7,053 nucleotides of DNA from Cocleimonas sp. (GTDB lineage: Bacteria; Pseudomonadota; Gammaproteobacteria; Thiotrichales; Thiotrichaceae), in assembly GCA_023146675.1 (NCBI GenBank), contig JAGLBQ010000196.1:1-7053 (forward strand), written 5' to 3'. The notes beneath the pieces are model-generated. The model saw only the letters and a list, made by a program, of their open reading frames with translations. It searched no databases and was not told the origin of the DNA. Of this stretch, positions 1-6,451 are shown piece after piece. The first letter of the stretch is position 1, and each line of letters opens with the position of its first letter. Made by a program: the position numbers and the translations under genes.

Positions 1-114
1 AAGAAATAAACTAACGATGACGCTTATCAAGTGACGAATGGGACTGCTGAGATATCGTATGCGTCTATTTTGCTTATCATTACGTTATAAAACTACACAG
101 ACTCAACCATCTGT

Positions 115-145
115 TTGTCTGAATAGTTTGCGCATAAAGTATAAA
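115..145 (+). promoter_or_regulatory. weak candidate promoter for the Cache-domain gene
   Basis: A TTGTCT at 115-120 and a TATAAA at 140-145 resemble -35 and -10 boxes, but the spacing is 19 bp rather than 17, so the match is poor. It would place transcription start near 152, about 90 bases ahead of the chosen ATG. The rest of 1-177 holds no gene I can support. Confidence 0.25.
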
Positions 146-234
146 TTGCACCTATAGTCCTTACCCAGACATTGTAAGTGTATTCATACGATAGAATGCA
201 TTTTTCAGAGTCTAAGGACTTTATACAAAACAAT

Positions 235-240
235 GAGGAA
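235..240 (+). promoter_or_regulatory. ribosome binding site deciding the start at 244
   Basis: GAGGAA lies just before the ATG at 244. The in-frame earlier starts, GTG at 178 and ATG at 196, have no comparable purine-rich site. The site therefore favours the shorter protein, which also puts the hydrophobic helix right at the N-terminus. Confidence 0.55.
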
Positions 241-243
241 CAC

Positions 244-1131
244 ATGTTAAAGCAGATAGAAATTTTCGCTATTGCGATGATGTTTGTACTGATTACAGCA
301 ATTATTCTAATTATTTATACCATGCAGCGGGGGCAGGAGTTTAAAGCGCATCAAAGTACAATTCAAAAGGCAACAGTACATGGTGCGGCTTATGCGGTTA
401 AATTACAGCTTGCTAATAAGCATCGCCATGTGCGCTTGTTTCTGGATGAATATGAGAAGCTTGTTACTCACTTAATCCTGTTTCCAACCGACACAAAAAC
501 AGCCAGTGATATAAAAGAACGGTTGCAACAGCGTTTTACTGATTTTTTTACCTTTACGGTAACAAACCAAAAGGGTGTGCCATTATTGCTAGACTTTGAT
601 TCATTAGTAGGTGATGCCTGCATGGTTGATTTACAACAATACTTTAAATCAATCAGTAGAAAAGAAGTGGCGTTAAACAAGGTTTTTGTTCATCCACAAC
701 CTTATCATTATCACTATGACATCATGGCACCGCTTTATTCTAGCCGTGCAGGCGCACATATCTTTTTTGCCAGCTTTGATTTGCGGGATATTATCGATAT
801 TATTAGAACACATGAAATTCCTGGGCAGACATTAATGCTAGTTAAACGCTCTGATCCTACACTAATTGAAGCAGCCAAGCAGGGAGCAAGGGATAAGCTA
901 ACTTTTCGTGAAGTTCGTTTGAGTAAGGAAGAGCAGCAGGCTATTAGGGTGTATGAAAATATCCCTGATACGGATTGGCGTTTAGTGAATATCCCCGATG
1001 CAGACTTTGAAAGACATTATCTGCGTGGCTTGTGGATAGAGGCGGCTATTATTATATTTATTGTTACCTTGGCTTTATTATTGCTTATTTTTATATTAGC
1101 TAGATACAACACTGAAAGAAAAGAGAGCTAG
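244..1131 (+). CDS. membrane-anchored Cache-like periplasmic sensor protein without output domain
   Basis: This 295-residue protein has a transmembrane helix at about residues 7-26, a periplasmic region from about 28 to 262, and a second helix at about 265-287, leaving only some eight residues in the cytoplasm. The YHYHYDIMAPLY segment (154-165), followed by a strand and FDLRDIIDII (178-187), is what one sees in double-Cache ligand-binding domains of gammaproteobacterial chemoreceptors and diguanylate cyclases. Those proteins normally continue into HAMP, GGDEF, kinase or methyl-accepting domains. Here the reading frame stops and a strong terminator follows, so it is not simply cut by a sequencing error nearby. 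An open frame reaches back to a GTG at 178, but the ATG at 244 has the better ribosome binding site. The Cache assignment rests on pattern recognition alone, and the ligand and partner are unknown. It could work by binding another membrane protein through its helices. Confidence 0.6.
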   Translation: MLKQIEIFAIAMMFVLITAIILIIYTMQRGQEFKAHQSTIQKATVHGAAYAVKLQLANKHRHVRLFLDEYEKLVTHLILFPTDTKTASDIKERLQQRFTDFFTFTVTNQKGVPLLLDFDSLVGDACMVDLQQYFKSISRKEVALNKVFVHPQPYHYHYDIMAPLYSSRAGAHIFFASFDLRDIIDIIRTHEIPGQTLMLVKRSDPTLIEAAKQGARDKLTFREVRLSKEEQQAIRVYENIPDTDWRLVNIPDADFERHYLRGLWIEAAIIIFIVTLALLLLIFILARYNTERKES

Positions 1132-1147
1132 ACTAGATGCAGTCTAG
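1128..1147 (+). other. small hairpin overlapping the stop codon
   Basis: CTAGACT at 1128-1134 and AGTCTAG at 1141-1147 form a perfect 7-bp stem with a 6-base loop. The left arm includes the TAG stop codon of the Cache-domain gene. It lies 18 bases before the much larger terminator stem and may protect the 3' end of the message or be incidental. Confidence 0.4.
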
Positions 1148-1165
1148 TAAATAACAATATTTTTT

Positions 1166-1229
1166 AAAGGGACGACAGGCTAAGAAAAAATCATAACTAT
1201 TTTTTTCTTAGCCTGTCGTCCCTTTTTTT
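1166..1229 (+). terminator. intrinsic terminator with a perfect 25-bp stem
   Basis: The arms 1166-1190 and 1201-1225 are exact reverse complements with a 10-base loop (1191-1200). The core GGGACGACAGGCTAAG is flanked by A6/T6 near the loop and A3/T3 at the base. A run of seven T (1223-1229) follows on the + strand, giving a classic Rho-independent terminator for the Cache-domain gene. Read on the - strand the stem is followed by only three T before A residues, so termination of the sseB-like transcript from the other side is possible but less classic. The stem is longer than most terminators. Confidence 0.85.
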
Positions 1230-1235
1230 GAGTTC

Positions 1236-2018
1236 TTAGTGTACTTCTGTTGAACTAGCATGATAAAACGCAGTGTCATTATCTTTTAAGAACTGGCTAA
1301 TTTCCTCAGGATCATCATCTGACATAGTATAAAAATCAAACATTTCATAATCACTGTCATTCTCTTCTTCTGGAATACTATCAGCAATATTAGGAATAGC
1401 GGTATCCAAGTCTCCCTTGCCTTCAATCCCAATCAATAGATGCGCTTCCTTACTCTCAGAAGGAACCTGTATTGCCGCCATATAGGCTGTTTCAATCTCA
1501 GGATAATTAGAAAATACATCGATCATTGCTTTGCAAAGATTTTCAGGGCGATTGTCCAATATGCCAAGGAACATTTCACCATCTTCCGCCTCCTCTGTAT
1601 TTTGATCGTCCAACATCGCCTCAGGATCAACGTCAAGCAATCCAGATACATCATCAAAGTCAAGTTCAACGCCATAATCACTATTGGGATTAAGCACCAA
1701 TGAAACACCGAGGGTCATTTCCATAAAATTGGTGCTCGGAATTTCGATATAGGAAGAATCTTCAGGTATTGCTTGTTGCAACATTTGCATTGACGTGAAA
1801 AAGGGAATAACAGGGCTATTATCGTCTTCATTTTCCCAATGCTGAATATCAAACTCCTGATCTTCATTAATATTAAACGTACCGTTTTCTTTACCAATAA
1901 TACTGCCCAAAATAAAGACATTGGACTTCATTAGTAAATCATAAAAAGTGGGCAGTAATGAGTTATCAGAGGCAGAGTTAAATAAGGCTTGCTCTAGAGG
2001 GTTACTTGGTAATAACAT
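1236..2018 (-). CDS. sseB: SseB-family protein (enhanced serine sensitivity protein homologue)
   Basis: This 260-residue protein, close to the E. coli SseB length, shows the two-domain SseB pattern. The N-terminal domain opens with NPLEQAL and FYDLLMKSNVFILG (6-38) and closes with LVLNPNSDYGVELDFDD (107-123). The C-terminal domain (about 150-253) has the AYMAAIQV and HLLIGIEGKGDLD segments (178-205) and a late FYHAS. There is no signal peptide or membrane helix, so it should be cytoplasmic. The family's molecular function is not established; the name comes from serine sensitivity seen when E. coli sseB is altered. The protein is extremely acidic: by my count 57 Asp/Glu against 7 Lys/Arg. It lies 43 bp downstream of znuA on the same strand with no obvious terminator between, so the two may share a transcript. 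The ATG at 2018 is preceded by AGGA at good spacing. The family call is fairly sure, the symbol less so. Confidence 0.75.
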   Translation of the reverse strand: MLLPSNPLEQALFNSASDNSLLPTFYDLLMKSNVFILGSIIGKENGTFNINEDQEFDIQHWENEDDNSPVIPFFTSMQMLQQAIPEDSSYIEIPSTNFMEMTLGVSLVLNPNSDYGVELDFDDVSGLLDVDPEAMLDDQNTEEAEDGEMFLGILDNRPENLCKAMIDVFSNYPEIETAYMAAIQVPSESKEAHLLIGIEGKGDLDTAIPNIADSIPEEENDSDYEMFDFYTMSDDDPEEISQFLKDNDTAFYHASSTEVH

Positions 2019-2024
2019 TTTTTA

Positions 2025-2028
2025 TCCT
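2025..2028 (-). promoter_or_regulatory. ribosome binding site of the sseB-like gene
   Basis: On the - strand AGGA is followed by six A/T-rich bases and then the ATG ending at 2016. It is a normal site and fixes the start of the SseB-family protein. Confidence 0.65.
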
Positions 2029-2061
2029 TTTTGGTTATAAGCTCTCAGTAAATTGAATTCA

Positions 2062-3030
2062 TTATATCTGAGGGCTTAGACAATTTTTGATTTGCCTTGC
2101 AGTATAACGCAATAGTTCGATATATAAATCATCATCGCTTTTCAAATGGCTGCCTAATGTATCTAATTCAATTGTTTTTATAGGAAAACCCTCCGTTAAT
2201 ATCGCAATAGTTTTAGGACGAAATAACGGTTCGCTAAATAAACATTGTGCCTGTGATTGTTTTATTTTTCTACGTGTCTGCATAATTGTTTTTACCCCCG
2301 TTTGAATATCCGCATGCAGGTTAATGCTGGCTAGTTTAGGTAGATGAAAAGTCGTAGAAAAATAATTCCATGAGTCATGAAAGACAAGATAAGGTTTGTT
2401 TTGGAATGACTGTGATTCACTATGAAAGCGATTTGTAAATTTTTGTATTTTTTGCTGTAGATCAGCTAGATTTTTTTGATAGAACAGGCGATTTTGTGGG
2501 TTTAGTTGAGATAATTCACGCGTAATCTTTGTCGCCATGACAATACCATTATGGGGCGACATCCATAGATGAAAATCCTGATCTCCATGCTGATGCGCAT
2601 CATGTGCATCGTGATGATGCGGGTCCTCCCCGTCTTTATTTTCTTTGCTTATTGCTAGCCACTTAATTTCTGGTAAATCAGCAAGACTAATGATGGTTTG
2701 CTGCGGGAGGGTTTGAAATAGCGGGGCGACAAAGCGTTCCAACCCCTCATCAATGCGGAAAATAAGGTTTGCTGCTTTAACCTTTCTTATATCAGAAGGG
2801 CGAAAATGGTAATGGTGCGGTGAAGCATAATCAGGCAATAGACGTTGAATATTAACCGTATCTTTTGCGATTGCGCGTACGAGTCCCTCAATTGGTTTAA
2901 TTGTAACGACAATATTTTTTTTGCTGATGCTCTCTGCATTCGCTGTAGGTAGACAAGCTAGCAAGCCAAAAGCAATCAAGATGTTTAAAAAATTTAAAAC
3001 GTAGGGTCGATAAGCTCCCCTATCCGCCAT
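2062..3030 (-). CDS. znuA: ZnuA, periplasmic zinc-binding protein of the ZnuABC importer
   Basis: ZnuA captures Zn2+ in the periplasm and delivers it to ZnuB. From the ATG at 3030 the protein has 322 residues, close to E. coli ZnuA. Residues 10-32 look like a signal peptide with cleavage after ANA; an LLAC at 23-26 faintly resembles a lipobox, but Leu at -2 is unusual. Predicted ligand histidines by family pattern are H72 (in SPHHYHFRPSD), H154 (FHLWMSPH) and H218 (VFHDSW). A His-rich loop at 136-152 carries six histidines, as in E. coli ZnuA. C263 (CLFSEPLFRP) and C317 match the usual disulfide pair. The frame stays open upstream to 3498, but that part lies opposite znuC and is not family-like. 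An ATG at 3144 is also possible, though it would put 38 non-signal-like residues in front. Neither start has a clear ribosome binding site. The gene is divergent from znuCB, as in E. coli. Confidence 0.93.
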   Translation of the reverse strand: MADRGAYRPYVLNFLNILIAFGLLACLPTANAESISKKNIVVTIKPIEGLVRAIAKDTVNIQRLLPDYASPHHYHFRPSDIRKVKAANLIFRIDEGLERFVAPLFQTLPQQTIISLADLPEIKWLAISKENKDGEDPHHHDAHDAHQHGDQDFHLWMSPHNGIVMATKITRELSQLNPQNRLFYQKNLADLQQKIQKFTNRFHSESQSFQNKPYLVFHDSWNYFSTTFHLPKLASINLHADIQTGVKTIMQTRRKIKQSQAQCLFSEPLFRPKTIAILTEGFPIKTIELDTLGSHLKSDDDLYIELLRYTARQIKNCLSPQI

Positions 3031-3181
3031 AAACCATTGTCGAATTGTGTTAGTGCGTATTTGAGTGATAAAAAAATTGACAAAGGTATTGATAAATCGT
3101 CCTGACTGGATAAAAAAACCAAGAGTAACGTGAACTTTTTTCATAACAGATTTTGCGAAGTAAGAGTAGAATGCGCGTATT
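3031..3181. promoter_or_regulatory. divergent znuA / znuC control region
   Basis: This 151-bp spacer must carry the promoters for both halves of the zinc importer. In E. coli and relatives the equivalent spacer binds Zur, the zinc-loaded Fur-family repressor. I could not find a convincing palindrome resembling the enterobacterial Zur box here. A consensus TTGACA on the + strand at 3077-3082 has no -10 box at normal spacing. Zur control is therefore inferred from the genes, not seen in the sequence. Confidence 0.5.
3167..3172 (+). promoter_or_regulatory. possible -10 box very close to the znuC start
   Basis: TAGAAT matches the sigma-70 -10 consensus at five of six positions and lies nine bases before the znuC ATG. 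No good -35 box sits 17 bp upstream (TAACAG at 3144-3149). If it is used, the message would begin at or within a few bases of the start codon. Confidence 0.3.
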
Positions 3182-3964
3182 ATGCAAACATCATCAAGAA
3201 TACTGGCGACATTAAAACATGTAAATCTTAGCTTAGGAAGGCGTGAGATTTTACATGATATTAGTCTTGAACTCTCAGCAGGAAAAGTGCTAACCATTAT
3301 TGGTCCCAATGGTGCAGGAAAATCAACCTTGTTACGGGTGCTATTAGGGTTGCAAACGGTTGATAGCGGTGAGGTGACCCGCTTACCCTCATTACGCATA
3401 GGGTATGTGCCGCAGAAAATTATTATTAATCCTTTAATGCCATTAACCGTGCGCTGTTTTATTGCCTTAGCAGGAAATAAAGATATTAATAAGGTCATGC
3501 TTGATGCGGGTATCCAGCACTTAGAAAATCAGGCGGTTCAATCCATTTCTGGGGGTGAGTTTCAGCGTGTCTTATTAGCGCGAGCATTAATGCGCCAGCC
3601 ACAACTTTTAGTCTTGGATGAGCCAGCACAAGGGGTTGATATGATGGGTCAAGCCGCTCTTTATGAAAAAATTGCACAACTAAAAGAACAACATGGCTTT
3701 GGGGTGCTGATGGTGTCGCATGATTTACACGTGGTCATGCAAAAAACGGATCAAGTACTCTGTCTTAATCAGCATGTTTGTTGTAGCGGATTACCAGAAG
3801 ATGTTAGCCAGCACCCTGAATATCAACGCTTATTTGGTGATTTTCCCGACTCAGGCTTGGCAGTTTATACGCATCATCATGATCATCAGCATGATTTACA
3901 TGGCAATATCGTCTCAGAAAATCCTACGCAGAGTCATGATAAGGAGTGTTGCAAGCATGGATGA
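3182..3964 (+). CDS. znuC: ZnuC, ATPase subunit of the ZnuABC zinc importer
   Basis: ZnuC is the cytoplasmic ATPase that powers zinc uptake through ZnuB. All ABC motifs are present in the 260 residues: Walker A GPNGAGKST (41-49), Q-loop Q78 in GYVPQK, signature SGGEFQR (123-129), Walker B LLVLDEP (142-148), D-loop GVD (151-153) and the switch His H180 in VSHDLH. The segments CLNQHVCCSG (194-203) and HHHDHQHDLHG (231-241) are characteristic of ZnuC rather than other metal ABC ATPases. The tail continues to DKECCKHG, adding two cysteines and another histidine. The frame overlaps znuB by 8 bp (3957-3964), indicating translational coupling. The ATG at 3182 gives the expected N-terminus, but no Shine-Dalgarno sequence is visible before it. 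The same region also stays open on the opposite strand, which I regard as a shadow. Confidence 0.95.
   Translation: MQTSSRILATLKHVNLSLGRREILHDISLELSAGKVLTIIGPNGAGKSTLLRVLLGLQTVDSGEVTRLPSLRIGYVPQKIIINPLMPLTVRCFIALAGNKDINKVMLDAGIQHLENQAVQSISGGEFQRVLLARALMRQPQLLVLDEPAQGVDMMGQAALYEKIAQLKEQHGFGVLMVSHDLHVVMQKTDQVLCLNQHVCCSGLPEDVSQHPEYQRLFGDFPDSGLAVYTHHHDHQHDLHGNIVSENPTQSHDKECCKHG
3941..3946 (+). promoter_or_regulatory. ribosome binding site of znuB inside the end of znuC
   Basis: AAGGAG lies ten bases before the ATG at 3957. It is downstream of another in-frame ATG at 3936, so it argues for the 3957 start and for coupled translation from znuC into znuB. The spacing is slightly long. Confidence 0.6.
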
Positions 3965-4745
3965 TTTTCTACTACGCGCCTTATTAGCAGGGATTGCCGT
4001 TGCACTTATTTCAGGTCCGTTAGGGGTGTTTATTCTCTGGCGACGTATGGCATATTTTGGCGATACCTTATCGCATTCAGCCGTATTAGGTGTGGCGTTA
4101 GGCTTGCTATTTTCATTTAATATCAGTGTAGGCATCCTGTTATCATCTGTTGCAGTGGCTATTTTTTTGTTATTTTTTCAAGGACAAAAAACACAAGGCA
4201 GTGATACTTTGCTAGGAATTATTGCGCACAGTGCTTTATCGCTAGGTCTGGTTGTCTTTAGTTTTGTTAAAGGTGCTAATGCAGAATTAAATGCATGGTT
4301 GTTTGGCGATATTTTAACGGTTACATGGAATGAACTGAGTATTATATTCGCAGCAGTAGTGGTCGTTTGGATATTGCTAGCCCTTATTTGGCGATCATTA
4401 TTAACCATTACCATTGATGAAGAGTTAGCAAAAGTAGAAGGGATTAATGTAGCGCTAGTATCATTGATTTACACCTTATTAATTGCTGTATTAGTCGCAG
4501 TTGCCATGAACATTGTTGGGGCATTGCTGATTACATCACTATTAATTATTCCCGCTGCCACGGCACGTCCATTATCTCAAACCGCAAAGCAGATGGCTGT
4601 GGTTGCGATAGTATTAGGCGTGATAGCCGTATTCGGTGGTCTTACCGCCTCATTTACATGGGATACACCCGCAGCCCCTTCGATAGTTGTGGTCGCTAGT
4701 CTATTATTTATTATTACTCAGCTAGTTTACAGAATGAAGCGATGA
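3957..4745 (+). CDS. znuB: ZnuB, membrane permease of the ZnuABC zinc importer
   Basis: ZnuB forms the inner-membrane channel for zinc and belongs to the ABC-3 metal permease family. The protein has 262 residues, against 261 in E. coli, and is strongly hydrophobic with roughly seven to eight membrane helices. Family landmarks are SGPLGVFILWRRMAYFGDTLSHS (19-41, split across the first loop), DTLLGIIAHSALSLGLVV (83-100), ELNAWLFGDIL (110-120) and GALLITSLLIIPAATAR (188-204). The open frame reaches back to 3720 inside znuC, but the ATG at 3957 gives the family's normal N-terminus and has AAGGAG upstream. It is the last gene of the znuCB unit. I see only a weak possible stem after the stop, so the terminator is unclear. 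Confidence 0.95.
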   Translation: MDDFLLRALLAGIAVALISGPLGVFILWRRMAYFGDTLSHSAVLGVALGLLFSFNISVGILLSSVAVAIFLLFFQGQKTQGSDTLLGIIAHSALSLGLVVFSFVKGANAELNAWLFGDILTVTWNELSIIFAAVVVVWILLALIWRSLLTITIDEELAKVEGINVALVSLIYTLLIAVLVAVAMNIVGALLITSLLIIPAATARPLSQTAKQMAVVAIVLGVIAVFGGLTASFTWDTPAAPSIVVVASLLFIITQLVYRMKR

Positions 4746-4767
4746 TAAAACGTAAAGCATAATTTAT

Positions 4768-4796
4768 TTGTAAGCTTTTTATAAACTCAATATGCT
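4768..4796 (+). promoter_or_regulatory. candidate sigma-70 promoter for ilvA
   Basis: TTGTAA at 4768-4773 and TATGCT at 4791-4796 are separated by 17 bp, each matching four of six consensus bases. Transcription would begin near 4803, leaving a leader of under 30 bases. That is too short for an attenuator, and no leader peptide rich in branched-chain codons is visible. Confidence 0.4.
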
Positions 4797-4830
4797 ACCT
4801 TCCATTTAAAATAAACGATGAGCCTCCCCT

Positions 4831-6345
4831 GTGAATAAATCCCTAATAGAAAAAATTCTCACTGCCCGTGTTTATGATGTTGCCAAAGAAACACCGCTAG
4901 ACCTTGCTAAACTGCTATCAAAGCGAACTAATAATACTATTTATCTCAAGCGTGAAGACCTGCAAGCTGTATTTTCCTTTAAATTACGCGGTGCATTTAA
5001 CCGCATGTTTCAGCTATCTGATGCAGCGAAGGCGCGCGGTGTTATTGCCGCGTCTGCGGGGAATCATGCGCAGGGTGTAGCGATGTCAGGGCATAAAATG
5101 GGCGTTGAAACCAGCATCGTGATGCCAAAAATCACACCTGAAATTAAGGTAAAAGGGGTTGAATCTTGGGGGGGGAAGGCGATCTTGCATGGCGATAATT
5201 TTGATGAAGCGTATATCTATGCGCTGGAGCTGGCAGAGAAACATAATCTAACTTTTTTACATCCCTTTGATGATATTGATGTGATTGCAGGGCAAGGAAC
5301 GATTGGCATGGAGTTATTACGCCAGCATCCAGATCCTATTGATATTATCTTTATTGCAGTAGGCGGCGGTGGTTTAATCTCAGGGATTGCTACCTATATT
5401 AAATACCTCAGCCCAACGACTAAAATTATTGGTATAGAGCACGAAGAAGCAGCCAGTATGACAGAGTCATTTAAACAAAATAAACGCGTTATTTTGGATC
5501 AAATTGGTTTCTTTGCCGATGGTGCCGCGGTGAAACAGGTGGGTAAAAACACCTTAAAAATTGCACGAAATGTGGTTGATGAAATGATAACCGTATCAAC
5601 CGATGAAACCTGCGCGGCTATTAAGGATGTATTTGAAGATACCCGTACACTCTTAGAACCCGCAGGCGCACTGGCAACCGCTGGAATGAAAAAATACATC
5701 CAGAATAACAAGCTAGAAAACCAGCAAATAATCTCTATTTGTAGTGGCGCTAATATTAGCTTTGATCGTCTTCGGCATGTTGCAGAACGTGCTGAACTGG
5801 GTGAAAAACGTGAAGTATTATTGGCGGTTACTATTCCTGAAAAACCAGGTAGTTTTCAGGCCTTTTGCCAAGCAATTAGCAATCGAACCATTACAGAGTT
5901 CAATTATCGCTATTCTGATCAGCACAATGCACAAGTATTTGTGGGGGTTTATCTAGGAAAAGGTGATCAGGAAAAACAAGAACTACTTCAAAATCTTAAA
6001 GAAAAACAATACCCTGCAGAAGATTTAAGTAATAATGAGGTTGCTAAAGTGCATTTGCGCTTTATGGTCGGTGGGCACGCACCTATCGCAGAAGATGAAG
6101 TATTGTATCGCTTTACCTTTCCTGAGCGACCGGGTGCCTTATTACACTTCTTGACAGGGATTGGTGATAAATGGAATATCAGTCTCTTTCATTACCGCAA
6201 TCATGGTTCTGATTTTGGACGTGTTCTGGTTGGAATACAGGTTCCATCACAAGAACGTGATGATTTTTGTGCGTTCTTAGAGGCATTGGGTTATGAGTAT
6301 CATAATGAAACCACTAACACTGTCTATCAACGCTTTTTACGCTAG
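4831..6345 (+). CDS. ilvA: IlvA, biosynthetic threonine deaminase
   Basis: IlvA converts L-threonine to 2-oxobutanoate and ammonia, the first committed step of isoleucine synthesis, with pyridoxal phosphate (PLP). The protein has 504 residues, against 514 in E. coli. The catalytic domain shows the PLP lysine K51 in FSFKLRGA, SAGNHAQG (75-82), the phosphate-binding GGGGL (178-182) and SGAN (305-308). Two ACT-like regulatory domains follow, about 329-400 (LAVTIPEKPGSF, FNYRYSD) and 424-495 (YRFTFPERPGALL, SLFHYRNHG). The second domain separates it from the short catabolic TdcB type and implies allosteric control, by family inhibition by isoleucine. It starts with GTG; an in-frame stop at 4819-4821 rules out an earlier start, and the ribosome binding site is weak. 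It stands alone, away from other ilv genes. A run of eight G lies at 5168-5175. Confidence 0.97.
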   Translation: MNKSLIEKILTARVYDVAKETPLDLAKLLSKRTNNTIYLKREDLQAVFSFKLRGAFNRMFQLSDAAKARGVIAASAGNHAQGVAMSGHKMGVETSIVMPKITPEIKVKGVESWGGKAILHGDNFDEAYIYALELAEKHNLTFLHPFDDIDVIAGQGTIGMELLRQHPDPIDIIFIAVGGGGLISGIATYIKYLSPTTKIIGIEHEEAASMTESFKQNKRVILDQIGFFADGAAVKQVGKNTLKIARNVVDEMITVSTDETCAAIKDVFEDTRTLLEPAGALATAGMKKYIQNNKLENQQIISICSGANISFDRLRHVAERAELGEKREVLLAVTIPEKPGSFQAFCQAISNRTITEFNYRYSDQHNAQVFVGVYLGKGDQEKQELLQNLKEKQYPAEDLSNNEVAKVHLRFMVGGHAPIAEDEVLYRFTFPERPGALLHFLTGIGDKWNISLFHYRNHGSDFGRVLVGIQVPSQERDDFCAFLEALGYEYHNETTNTVYQRFLR

Positions 6346-6390
6346 TTTTTTTGTTAATCCTATCATTAGATAAGTAACCTTTCACGACAC

Positions 6391-6419
6391 TTGATATGCC
6401 CCTAGGTCGACTAGATAAC
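6391..6419 (+). promoter_or_regulatory. candidate promoter for the RNase T2-family gene
   Basis: TTGATA at 6391-6396 (five of six) and GATAAC at 6414-6419 (four of six) are 17 bp apart. Transcription would begin near 6426, about 26 bases before the ATG. No clear terminator hairpin for ilvA is visible upstream, only a run of seven T just after its stop, so read-through from ilvA is also possible. Confidence 0.4.
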
Positions 6420-6451
6420 CTCTATTCGAGCGATAAAAGAGAATCATAAAA

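Noticed and set aside
22..79. Direct repeat GCTTATCA at 22-29 and 72-79 as a possible operator pair
   Set aside because: Eight bases 50 bp apart with unrelated flanks is weak, and no regulator site is recognisable.
38..157. Possible 39-codon gene on the + strand ahead of the Cache-domain gene
   Set aside because: There is no ribosome binding site, no recognisable protein pattern, and such short open frames are expected by chance.
3077..3082. Perfect TTGACA as a -35 box for znuC
   Set aside because: No -10-like sequence occurs 15 to 19 bp downstream, so there is no complete promoter.
3160..3181. AATGCGCGTATT next to znuC as a Zur box
   Set aside because: It is an imperfect 12-base palindrome without the TGTTATA-type half-sites expected of gammaproteobacterial Zur operators.
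3031..3498. Upstream part of the long open frame ahead of ZnuA, up to 478 residues in total
   Set aside because: It lies mostly antisense to znuC, whose motifs are unmistakable, and the extra residues do not resemble ZnuA or a signal peptide.
3720..3956. Upstream part of the open frame ahead of ZnuB
   Set aside because: It is the znuC gene read in another frame. ZnuB family length and the AAGGAG site both point to the ATG at 3957.
4753..4780. AAAGC / GCTTT pair after znuB as a terminator
   Set aside because: The stem is only five base pairs with a 15-base A/T-rich loop. The region more plausibly contains the ilvA promoter.
6401..6414. Near-palindrome CCTAGGTCGACTAG upstream of the ribonuclease gene as an operator
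   Set aside because: The arms are offset by one base and the match does not extend, so chance is the simpler explanation.
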